Under the pieces are notes generated by a model. That model did no database searches and had not been told where the DNA came from. It was given only the letters and a program-made list of their open reading frames with translations. DNA of 64,000 nt from Edaphochlamys debaryana (taxonomy: Eukaryota; Chlorophyta; Chlorophyceae; Chlamydomonadales), in the NCBI GenBank assembly GCA_016858145.1, contig JAEHOE010000001.1, positions 4,030,001 through 4,094,000 on the forward strand, read 5' to 3'. Position numbers and translations under genes: made by a program. This document shows, piece after piece, positions 1 through 9,965 of this stretch (positions within the stretch are counted from its first letter, which is position 1; every line of letters begins with the position of its first letter).

Positions 1-2542
1 ATAGCATGTGATAGCAGATAGCCCGTTGAGGGTGCGGCCCGTCTGCCCCAATACACGCTCAAATGGGTGCGCACGCCCACCGGGGGAAGAGCGGGATGAG
101 AGGTGGGTGTAGACGACATCAACGAAGCGAGGCGCTTGGTTGTGGCGTAGGGCGTGTGTCGCAGACTACGCAGACCTGTGGGGCTTACCGAGTGAGGTCG
201 TCGCCTGTGAACCGGGAGGGCCCGCGAGGGCAAAGGGGCACGCAATATCTCGCGGGTGGAAACGCACACGAGTTATGGAAACGGGGGGAGGGCGAGCTGC
301 CGGGGCCGGCCAGGCTTCGCGTTAGAGCACACCAGCCTGCAGCAGAGCCCGAGGGAACGTCCAGAACCTACTTGGATAGCAATCCCGCTTACCTCGAGCT
401 TACCCGAGCTTACCTTCGCGTGTGCCGAGGAGGGAGTTCCGCCACCGCCCGAGTTGACGCGACTAGAGCCCGCGAAAGCCTAGGTGTCCCCACACCCCAT
501 GGAGCCGAACCTGGGGGTAAGGAAGACGTCGTCCGAGAAGAGGAGGAGAAGAGCGTCAGTACGCGACCATGGGGGCGGGCGGCGAGCGAGCAGAGCAGGT
601 CTTGAACCCAGGAGAGCCTAGGAACTCGGGCGATGGCGGAAGAAGGGGTCACGCGACCTGCAAGGCTCAAGGGCACCCGGGCGGGCAGGCAGTACGGAAG
701 TGACATGCCCCCGACGGCGGGGCCCCGCAGGCGACAGAACCGGCACCCGGAACCCGGAGCCCCACGGAGGCGAGTGGTGTGCAATGCAACGTACGAGGGA
801 GAAGGGGGGAAGGGGTGCGGGCGTGCGTGTGCGCGACGCAGGGGCGGAGGCGGGCCATGCGTGGCTCCCCACCGTCCGCAGTGGGCACTGGGCTCCACGG
901 GATCGCACCGGGGACGAGAGCAGGGATGAGAGGTGGGTCAAGCATGTGTAGGACTGGCAAGGGGCTTGGTATGGAAGACAGGAAAGACATGGTCAACGGA
1001 CAGCCTACAGTGCTGCCAGACTCCTTTGACAGTCGAAGAAGGGCAGCCTGGAGCAGCGAGGGCTCCCGGCTCCGGGGCCAGTGCAAATGTAACGGCTTCC
1101 AGCATCGCAGCGGTTGCCTCAACCGCCCGAACGCAGGCCACGGAGGGCCCAGCAACGGCTGCTTAGATTCGTTGACTCCACCGGGGCCAGCTACGTGGCG
1201 GCCTACTCCTGCGCTTAAAACGCATGGATGGGCCAGGGGAACACGAAGGGAACGCCCGTCCGACTCCTGGCGGTACATGCCCGAGGGCGTTTGCCGGCCA
1301 CCAGTGTGGTCCTGTGTGGTCCTGAGGTGGAGGCCCCCCCGGCTCCAAGTTAATTGCGGCATTCCAGGCGACGATCTTGTGTAGTTGAGGGCGGGAAACG
1401 TATCGACCCCGCTCGGACATGCCGGTGACATGTTTGGGCGTTCAACCTTCCCGCTTGTACTCAGACCGAGCGCAATGTTGTCAGCAAAGCTTATACATTT
1501 CGGATTCTGCGAGCCTGCATGCCGTGGTGCGGGCTGGTGGTGGAGAGGGGTTGAGGGCCCGGAGCCACACTCGAACATTGGGTCCCCCTGGGGGGCACCA
1601 CGGGGCTCAGCCCTTTTCCTGCCTTCGGGCAGCCTTGTCTCACCCCAATGCTCCCAACGCGCCCAAGCGCGGCAGCGATGGTCTAGGCTGGTCAAGCATC
1701 CACAGCTCCGTCCTAAGCCGCTGTCGCTCAGTCCACCATCGGATGGCGCCGCGCTGTCTCCTCGGGACCCTGTCCCTCCTCCGCCAGCGCCGCCGCTTGG
1801 AGATCACTTCACGCTTCCCCATAGGCGGCGCCCGCCCGCCCTCCCCCCCGTCCTGTCATGCGGACTAGCTGATGGCAAGATGAAGCCCTGACGGCCCCGC
1901 GCTGGCCGAGGAGCAGGATGAAGCGGGCGTGGAAAATGGTCCCCGCTGCCGCTGTGGCCGCCTCCACAGTAGTCATGGCGAAGTTCCCCCCCCATGCAGC
2001 AGGGTCACTCCCGTCAGCCAGGCCAAGGAGTGCTGCTCTGCACTCCACGCTCCCCACATTTGTAAGCGCGTCAAGCCTGGCCATCCGGACACCAGGGGCT
2101 GCGGCAGCCCAGATGGCCCATGTCCGTGTCGGGGGTAGGGGGATGGCGACCGCCCTGCCCCGGTCGCTGGGGCTACGGAAGGAAATCCTGCACAGCAATC
2201 AAGGTAGCGGACTGTGTGTGCGCTATTCCAAGGAGCACGCCGAGCGACCTCCTTCTTGCAACTCGCGCCGATGTCCCGGAAAGATAAAAACGGCGTTCGC
2301 TGTACGTGTTGTTTAGGACCGGTGTAGTGTGCTGGAACATGCCTAGTTCAAGGGCTGCGGCGGGGCGACCTTGTATGGGTGTAGGTCCGTAGCGCGCTGG
2401 CAATCCCGACCGCGACCGAACCTTCCAAATAGAAGCGACGCGCCCTTCGTCAACCCACACAGCCCAAACACGCCTCACCGCAATACCGCGAATTCCCAAG
2501 CTAGCCACCGACCTCTGTTGTTCCCGTCCACTTCAGACTCAG
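1..2542. other. Left-edge region without a convincing gene
   Basis: I see no exon chain with matching splice phases and no recognisable protein here. Open frames are long on both strands only because the DNA is very GC-rich. A reverse-transcriptase-like scrap on the minus strand near 1460-1600 is listed separately. The right end (about 2480-2542) is probably the 5' untranslated exon of the SERF gene, because it ends in a good splice donor at 2543. A 16-bp string at 1393-1408 recurs at 63082-63097. Confidence 0.5.
1460..1600 (-). pseudogene. Possible decayed reverse-transcriptase fragment
   Basis: On the minus strand one open frame carries GAPQGDP (around 1596-1576) and, 33 residues later, ISFADNIALG (around 1494-1465). 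In non-LTR reverse transcriptases a xxQGDPLSP-like motif is followed at similar spacing by the catalytic [YF]ADD box, so the order and distance fit a mutated RT palm domain with the second catalytic Asp changed to Asn. Nothing else of an RT can be read around it and chance similarity is quite possible. Confidence 0.18.
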
Positions 2543-2786
2543 GTGAGCTGATCCTTCCTTTTGTCGCGCGCAAGCAGTCAGCGCGCTGCTGCCAATTGGT
2601 CTGCATTTTCTGGCAACCACCTGTCTTGGGCTGCCGGCTGGGTTCCTGGGGCCCACGGAACGCTGGGCTCCTGGAAGCGCTGTGGGAAGCCAACGTGTCC
2701 CTGCCGCGCTCAAGCCTGCGCCAGACGCGCAGCGCTTGCAGCTTCGTGCCTATGGCTTACGTCTCCCCCTTCTTGTGTCCGTGCAG
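2543..2786 (+). other. 5'-UTR intron of the SERF gene
   Basis: A donor AG|GTGAGC at 2543 and an acceptor GTGCAG| ending at 2786 bracket 244 nt. The SERF start codon lies only four bases downstream of the acceptor, so the intron would sit in the 5' untranslated region. Confidence 0.5.
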
Positions 2787-2790
2787 GAGA

Positions 2791-2958
2791 ATGTCCCGCG
2801 GCAACAAGCGCGATATCGACCGGGCTCGGGCCCAGAAGCGCCAGGAGGAGAGCGCCAAGGGCAAGAACAAGGATGGCATGACGCCCGAGCAGCGGCGTGA
2901 GCGCGATGCTAAGGCGCTTGCGGAGAAGATTGCAAAGAAGGCGGACGCTCCGAAGTAG
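2791..2958 (+). CDS. Small EDRK-rich factor (SERF/4F5 family) protein
   Basis: A complete 55-residue protein starts at the first ATG after the 2786 acceptor and ends at TAG 2956-2958. It begins MSRGNKRDIDRAR, the N-terminal signature of the SERF/4F5 family ([T/S]RGNQRE/D...R.. followed by a Lys/Glu-rich helix), and continues as a highly charged, Lys/Arg/Glu/Ala-rich, cysteine-free peptide. Metazoan members are small, heat-stable proteins that modulate aggregation of amyloid-forming proteins; the role in algae is unknown. The length is typical for the family. The long open frame upstream in the same phase (from 2371) is not needed, because the initiating Met here matches the family N-terminus exactly. 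A TGTAA motif lies about 370 nt downstream. Confidence 0.85.
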   Translation: MSRGNKRDIDRARAQKRQEESAKGKNKDGMTPEQRRERDAKALAEKIAKKADAPK

Positions 2959-4314
2959 CATTCTCTGGGTTCCGCCGGAAGAAGGGGAACACCTCCCGCT
3001 CGTGAGTTTGGAGGCCTGGCTACTGGTACCAGGAGCTTTCATTAGGTCATTTAGACAAGCCGTGGATGGCTGCAGGTAGCTCTAGAGTGGGTCGGCGATT
3101 CTGGCTTTTCTGTGCTGGCTGGGCCAGCACAGCGACCTGCGTGACTCTACCCACTCAACCATGACTGCATAGGACTGTCGCAGCGGTGCGCTGCATGACG
3201 GGAGCGGGCTCGGACTTCAACATGTGTCGCTATATTGAAGGAACTTTGCGCTGACCGCCGTGTCGCGCGTGCGTGCGCGCCTGGGTCACATTGGAACCCG
3301 GCGCAACAGGCGGTTGGACCGCCGTGTAACTGTATGTATCTAGCTGTGCCAGCTGCATGCTCCTAGAACCCCAACTGCTTCCCGGCCAAGGTCAGTGGCC
3401 AAGGTCCAGCAGAAGAGCTACAGCAGGCTGTCGGGGGGCAAGGTTTAGTGCACCACGTGCATGCCAGGCTTCCAGGAGAGTGTCCCTAGGGGAGTAGGGG
3501 GTCTAAGCCACCCCGAAAGGGCCCAAGACCTCGCAAGACCCTGCAGCTTACCAGCAGCCACGCCAGGGGTTCTGTAAAGCACGCCAGGGGTAAAGCAAAG
3601 CGCAATGCAGCGCAGAGCACGACGGCAGGGGTGACTCCGAGCCACGCCACCTTAGTTCGGCTCCGAGGGGCTCAGCACTGCGTCTTCAGCCTCACATGAG
3701 AGCGCTAGGGACGAACAGCATTGGATACAGCTTTTGCACCCTACCCCAATTGTGGCTCTGTTCACTACCAAGGCCAGGCTTCCACTGCGTTTGGAGCAGC
3801 TATATTTCAATCACTGTCACGCAGCTGTACAGCTGACACCGCACACCTCCAAGACGTCACGCGTCAGGTCCACGGTTGTGAGGTGGAACCAACCTCGCCG
3901 CCCTATGTAGGGCCCGGCTCGCCGCTGGCTCTCATGCTGAACTGCAACCTCCCTCTACAGCGAACGCCCTCCTCGTCCCACAGTCGTGTCCCCTCGCAAG
4001 GCGGCGTGAGCCTTGCAGCCGTTGCAGGTCTATCCACAGTTCACAGTGTGTTGGCAGCTACCCGTCAACTACTGGTAACCGCCGTAATACCGGTATGTCC
4101 AAGGAGTTCAGCGCAGAGGCGCAAATGCGACCCACCGCCGACCAGCTACACCTCGTCTCCAGGCATGGCCATACCGGCTGGATTCGGCCTTCACCCGAGT
4201 ACGTTAGCTGGACGAGAATGCAACCGCCGCTACCTGCCACTGCGGCCACAACAACTTGTACGAGAACTCGAGAAGCCATATGACGTGGCGCAGGTGAGCT
4301 GAAGGCCTCCCCGC
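2959..4314. other. Convergent intergenic region
   Basis: This lies between the stops of the plus-strand SERF gene and the minus-strand Ala/Pro-rich gene, so it should hold both 3'UTRs. I see a short hairpin-like pair (GCTGGCTGGGCCAGCAC near 3115-3131) and the TGTAA above, but no coding exon. Confidence 0.45.
3325..3329 (+). terminator. Candidate TGTAA polyadenylation signal for the SERF gene
   Basis: TGTAA is the usual polyadenylation signal of chlorophycean nuclear genes. This copy lies 367 nt after the SERF stop codon on the same strand, a plausible 3'UTR length. Chance occurrence cannot be excluded. Confidence 0.35.
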
Positions 4315-7300
4315 TCACATCGGCGCCTGTGTGAAGAAGTTGACTTCGCTCTCCATGAAGCCTGGCCACTGTTGAGACGCGCCAAGCTGGCTGGCGACCT
4401 GCGGAGCGGCCTCCACGCGCGCCACTTCTGCCTGAGCTTCCAACGGCGGCGGCTGGGGCGCCTGCGCCTGGCCCGTAACGTCTGACCCCTCCCCGGCTGC
4501 ACGGGACGCAGTGCCTGCACCAGCAGGCCCAGCTCCCGCTGTGCTCGCCTCCGCTGTCGCCACGGTCAAGTCGGCTCCCACCCCAGCTCCGGCGTCTGGC
4601 ACGCCGCCACCGGCAGCGCCCCCGTTGTGAGCTGTCGCCTCGCCCGCCCCAGCTGCCGTCGTCGCCTCCACGTGGTCACCTGATCCTGCAGCTCCGCCCC
4701 CGTTTGCCGCCGCCTCCACGGCTTGCTTCAGCGCTTGTGCCGCCCCAGCCAGAGCCACCCCGGCCGCGTACTCCGTCATTTCCCGCATGGCCGCCTCCAG
4801 CCCCGCAGCCGCCACACCCACAGCCTGGCCTGGCCGCGGCCCGGGGCCTTGGGTGCCTGCGGGCGGCGGCCCGCCCATCAGGTCCCGGGCGGGCGCCAGG
4901 TCTCCCGGGGCTGGCGGGTGCACGAACCCAGGCAACGGCACCGGCAGCCATGCGTCCTGCTCCTCGCCGTCCTCGGGCGCGGGCCCCAGCGGCGGGTTGT
5001 GGTGCAGCGTGGGGAGCATGGCGCTGGCCAGGTCGGGCCACGAGGCCAGGCCCACGGCGTTCTGGACGCTGAGGACCGAGGGCACGGGGCGGGGCGCGAT
5101 GAGGGGCGCGCACTGCGCATGGCTGTGCCCCAGCCAGGAGATCACCACCTTGAGGGGCTGGCCCCGGCCTTGGATGAGGCGGCTGTAGGGAGGCTCCTGG
5201 GCGTGGGGAGGAGCTTGGTCCGCCGATGGTGCGGATCCGTCGGCAGGCGGCGCAGCAGCCTGCGTGGCGGCGGCCTTGCCGCTGGGGCCGTCAGCAAGAC
5301 GCTCTCCGCCCGAGGAGTCGCCACCAGCGCCGGCGCCCGCTCCCGTGGCGGTCGCGAGGTCAGCGCTGGGGCGAGAGCCAGCTGCTGGAGGACCGTCCAC
5401 GGTTGGAGCGGCGCCCGCAGCAGGCATGGTGTCCGGCACTGTCGGGGCCTGAGCGGCAGGCGCAGCGTCAGCTGCTGACGGCTCGTCAGCTGCACGCTGG
5501 CTAGCCGCGCTGCCCCGACCGCTCCGCTGCTGCCGGGCGCCTCCGCGGCGCTGGGGCGTAGCCGGGGGCCGCTTGGCAGCCGGCGCCGCCGCTGCCACGG
5601 TGACTCCGACCACGGTGCCGACCTGGCTTGGCTGGCTCCCGCCTGCCCCGCTGCCGCTCGCCTCCTGCGAGCCGTCCCCACGCTGGGCCTGCCGGTCCTC
5701 GTCTGCGGGCGCCAGAGGCTGCGGCAGGTGGGGCAGCTGCGAGGGCAGCTGCGAGGTCTGCACCGCCACCTCGACACGCTCTGGCACTGCCTCGGGCTCG
5801 GCCTGGGGCTGCGGGGCCGGCAGCGGCTGTGTCATGAGGAACTGGCTGGTCTGGATGCCCTGCGACTGCATCCGCGGGCCGCCGGCTGCCTCGGCTGCTG
5901 CGTTGGACGAAGGAGCGCCCGCCGCCGCGGCCTGCCCCGCCGTCCCCCCCGGCTCCTGCGCGGGTCCGCCTGGCGTGGAGGGCGGCGGCCGCTGGCCGCA
6001 CATGGGCTCCTCATACGAGGACGAGGACCCGTCCCGGAGCGAGCAGCCAGCCACACCGTCCCGACCGTTGGCCGCAGCGCCCGCGGGCGTCGGCTGCCCG
6101 CCCGCACCGGCCGCGGCTCCGGCCCCCGGCCCCAGCCCCAATGCGAGGGCGGGAGGCGTCTCGTGCGGCTGGGCACCAGGCACCACGAGAGGGGGCCCGT
6201 CCGCCGCTGGCCCCGGCGTGCCAGGCACCGGCTGCGGGGCCTGGTCGTCGGCTGCAGCCCCAGCCTCGGGTGCCGGCACCAGGGCCTCGGCCTCGGCCGC
6301 TGCAGCTGGGGCAGCCACCGGCTGCGCGGGCAGCGCCGCCGGGGGTGGGGCGGGAGCATCGCGGGCAGGCACGCGTGCCCCCGACAGAGTCCGCCGGCCG
6401 GCCCCTGTCAGGTCGGCTTCGCGACGCCCTAGGGGGGCAGCAGCGGCCCCCGGCGGCTGCGCTGCGGCAGGGTCGGGCGGATCCGCCGCCGTCGGCAAGG
6501 CGGGCGGGGCCCAGCCGGCGCTGCCGGTCACGGGCAGGCCGTTCCGCACCCACGTTGCCTTGAACGAGTCCGGCAAGCGCCTGCCGGCGCGTGGCGAGTG
6601 GGCTGAGGGTGCTGCTGCCCCCTGGGGCGCACCAGGGCCTGCTACACCCCGCTGGGGCTGGTCTGCGGCCGCCCCAGCTGCCTGTGCAGGTGCCCGTGCC
6701 GCCGCAGCGTGCGGTGCCAGGGGCTCAGCCTCGGGGACTGGAGCCGTGGCGGCCGCCGCAGCGGGAGGCGCGCCGAGAGGAGCTGTCGCCTGCTGAGCCT
6801 CAGCAGCCGGCGCGGCGCCCACCGCCCCAGCTACCCCTGCCTGTGCTGCTGCTGCGGCCTCCGCCCGAGCGGCCTCAGCATCGCCTTTGCGCGCCTTGAG
6901 CGCTGCGGCGTTCCGCCGGAGCGTCGCAGCGCCGGGGGACGTTGGGTGGCCCTCAGCCGCTGGCGCCGCGGCTGCTGCGGCCGCAGGCGCAGCTGCGGCC
7001 TGCTGGGCGGGAGCCGCCGCGGCGGCCGCAGCCGCCTCAGCTGCTACCGCCTGTGCCGCTGCCGCTGCGCGCGCCGCCGCGGCCGTCAATGCTCTTCCCC
7101 GCCGTAGGAGCATCCCAGAGTGCATGGCCTCCACTATGACGCGACCGCACACCCGAGGCGGGGCCTGGGGTTGCTGCGCCGGTGCTGGGTTGCCACCCGC
7201 CGCCGCCGGCTGAGCGTTCGACACCGCGGCCGGCGGGACAGGGGCCGGCGGCTGCCGCCCAGGCCCTCCGGGCGGTGCGGCCCGGGGAGGCGGCGGCTGC

Positions 7301-9092
7301 GCCGGAGGCCCTGGTCGCGGAGGCCTGGGCTCCCGGTCCGCCCGCGGCGCCTCGCGCTGCTGCCCTGGCTGCTGTGGAGCTGCCGGCGGCTTGGGGCGCG
7401 CCGGCTGCGGCGCTTGCCGGTCCGGTGCCGCCGGCTGCTGGCGCTGCTGTGCTCTCTGCACCGGGGGCACGATGAACTCCTCCTCGTCGTCGTCTTCCTC
7501 GATCTGCACCAGGAGGGAGGGTGCAGCGATACACACACGTCGACGCATGCCGGCGCACTGCACTAGAGTCCTACGTTGCGAAGCATGCGGGCACTGTGCC
7601 CGGTCGCGCAAGCACCCCTCTGTAACCCGAGCACGGACCACTCTTCGCCGCTTGGCTCGCGGCACCATGTACTGGTTCAGCATCTCCTCCACGCCCTTGG
7701 CGTTCTGCTGCCTCCGCAGCTCCTCCTGCAGTGCGAGGAGCTGCTGGCGCCGCTGCTGCTCCAGCTGCCGGCGGGCCGGCCGAGCGACTGCCACGAAGGC
7801 CGCCTCAACGGCCCGCGCGATGGACGAGTGCCTGCGGATGGCGCATTTCCGTTGGGGTATTGTCAGACCATGTTCGTGGACACATAGCTCCAAGGCTATA
7901 CGTTAAACTGAATGCCTCAAAGCGGACGGCCCTTAGCCCGTACGGCATGTGCCTCTGAGACAGTCCTAACCCCTGCACCGTACAGCGAGCTTACACGAGC
8001 ATGTCCTGAGGGTCATCTGCGGCAGAGAACCGCGGCGGCGGGACCGCAGCCCCCGCAGCCGCGGCTCCCGCAGGCCCGCCCCTGCCCGCGGCCCCTCCTT
8101 GCGCCACCACGCGCCGGGCCTCCGCGGGGTCGAACTCCCGCGCCCTCACGCGGGGCACCGGCGCGGCCGGCGGCTGCCCTGCTCGTCCTGCGCCAGCCTG
8201 CTGACCCTGTTGCGCGGCCTGATGGGTGCCAAAGAGATGCACAACGTTGGTGTTAGTCCCAGCCGCGGCACGGAGTACGCAGATACCCTGCACTCGACAT
8301 GCCCACCTGTCTCGCCAAGCAGTCAGCGATCATGCCCTCCGCGGCAAGGCCGAAGTTCTCGCGGACCCACGACTCCGGTCGCGTGCAGGCCCTCGCCGGG
8401 TGACGCCTCACGTCCCTCACCACGAAGGTCCTCTCCTGTGGGCAGCCGCAAGTCGATGGCTGTGACCGTAGGGGGAGGAGCACCTGGTAGTAGCGGGGCG
8501 TGGCTAAGACGCGTTTTGCGCACCTCGGAGTCGTCCGAGACGCATGATGCCAGGACGTAGAAGAAAAAGCCCAGGACCGCCGCATCGGCTGGGGCCTGCC
8601 GCTCCTGCGCGTCAGAAAGGGCGTGTGCATCAGCCGTGCCGTGGGCACACACGCTGCATTCCACCTCACCCCACCCAGCCGCCCTGGCGTGCGTGCTCCT
8701 GAACTAGCCTGAGCTCCCTCACCACGTCCAGCTCAACCTCGGCATCTCTTCGAGCCCGGGCTTGGTCTTCCGCTGTAGGTGCCAGAGCATTCCTGGGCGC
8801 TGAGGAGCGGCGCCTCTTCTGGGAGGGATGTCCGCTGAAGCTGCCCTCCGCGATACGCTTTACTTGCTCCCGAGCACTCTCTGGCGCATTACTTAAGTTC
8901 AGGCTATGGAACACCAGCTCCCAGCCTTCCCAGTCGTCTGGCGGAGGCCCCTCAACCTGGAACCGGAGCCGAGCTGCCTGCAATGTCACAGAAGCCTTCT
9001 TGAGAGGCAATCATAGCAGTATGCTTGCGTTTCGGCCCTACCTCAATAGCCTCGAGGACCTCTGAGCGGTCCGCGCCATCGCCATGAGCCAT
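4315..9092 (-). CDS. Ala/Pro/Gln-rich protein of unknown function (7 exons, ~1,380 aa)
   Basis: Exons (transcript order): 9092-9042, 8977-8675, 8604-8524, 8435-8307, 8218-7995, 7831-7666, 7503-4315 (stop). All borders are GT-AG and all phases agree. The N-terminal ~260 residues are ordered (MAHGDGADRSEVLEAIE..., a WELVFHSLNLSN stretch, then FFFYVLASCVSDD) with a basic KRRRSSAPR patch that could be a nuclear signal. A Gln/Arg-rich helix follows (RRQLEQQRRQQLLALQ), then an acidic patch (EEDDDEEE), then ~1,050 residues of Ala/Pro/Gln/Gly low complexity encoded by one giant exon. The stop after ...DPQDMLV at 7991 suggests two genes, but a GTGTAAGC donor sits just before it, and splicing to 7831 keeps frame. 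I do not recognise the family. Exons 1-5 are well supported by protein-like sequence; the giant exon could contain unrecognised in-frame introns. Confidence 0.6.
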
Positions 9093-9965
9093 CCTTGACC
9101 GCGCACGGACCACTGCCCCCGTGCAGCAGCAACGCGCTAGGCTGCGGTCGAGTGCTCACAACATGGCGAGGCATGCTTCATGGCTTGCAAGCAAAGCTTT
9201 GCTCAGAGCTCTTGTTCAAACTGGTAGCTTATGCGAAGCGTCCAGCAACAGTCAAGTCGTGATAGTGTGTCAATGCAGCCAGTGTGGGTCGGGTCAACGC
9301 GAGACGGCTGCAGCGGTACCGTGCAGCCGTGCTGTGCATGGCCCGCCTCCTGTTGTCCTGTACGGCAGTGCATCGGACAGCTGTTGTCTTGCAGGCCGTC
9401 ATCCCAGGGCCAGGAACAGAGATGCAAGGGCAGTCAGAGAAGGCACACGGCTGCACACTGGCTAGGCGGAGTCGTCTACGGTCAAGGGCCAAGGGATGCC
9501 CAGTATGTGTCCAGACTGCCACTTTGTGCCTTCTACCGTCCTACGCCAAGTACATGTTCCCCGAGGCGTCCCTCTTGTCCCATGCCAAGCACTTATGCGC
9601 CCACGCTCGTCAACCGTGTCAGGCTGGGTCATGCCTCCCACGGATGTCTCCTCGTGTCAGCCGGTGCCATGCCTCCAGTGGTCTGAACCGCTCTGTGCTC
9701 AGACTGCAAGTGCCCTAACCCGGCGTCATGCGCAAACCACCCTCCCCCGAAGCCAAGCCTCGTCAGGCGCAGACCCACGCCTCATACCCCAACACAGTGT
9801 CACTGCGCTCGCAAACCGTCACGCACACAGTCTTAGCGTCCTGCCACCCCCATCATCACGCCTGTGCACACCCTAATCCCCAACCTCAGGGCCGCAGTGC
9901 GCCCCAGCCCCAGCTCGCGAACCACGAGTGGCCCTGCCCCGGCAGTCCCTGCCTGCACGCCTCGC

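Noticed and set aside
667..1695. A 342-codon minus-strand frame as a real gene
   Set aside because: Its composition changes randomly along its length and no splice sites or family likeness support it. Only the short RT-like scrap inside it is kept, at low confidence.
4723..6796. Several plus-strand open frames of 200-400 codons opposite the Ala/Pro-rich exon
   Set aside because: They mirror the Ala/Pro codon repeats of the minus-strand exon, lack splice partners, and show only low-complexity Ala/Arg/Gly sequence.
7991..9092. Treating 9092-7991 and 7893-4315 as two separate genes
   Set aside because: The interval is only ~100 nt, no good start precedes the second frame, and a consensus donor overlapping the stop joins the frames without error.
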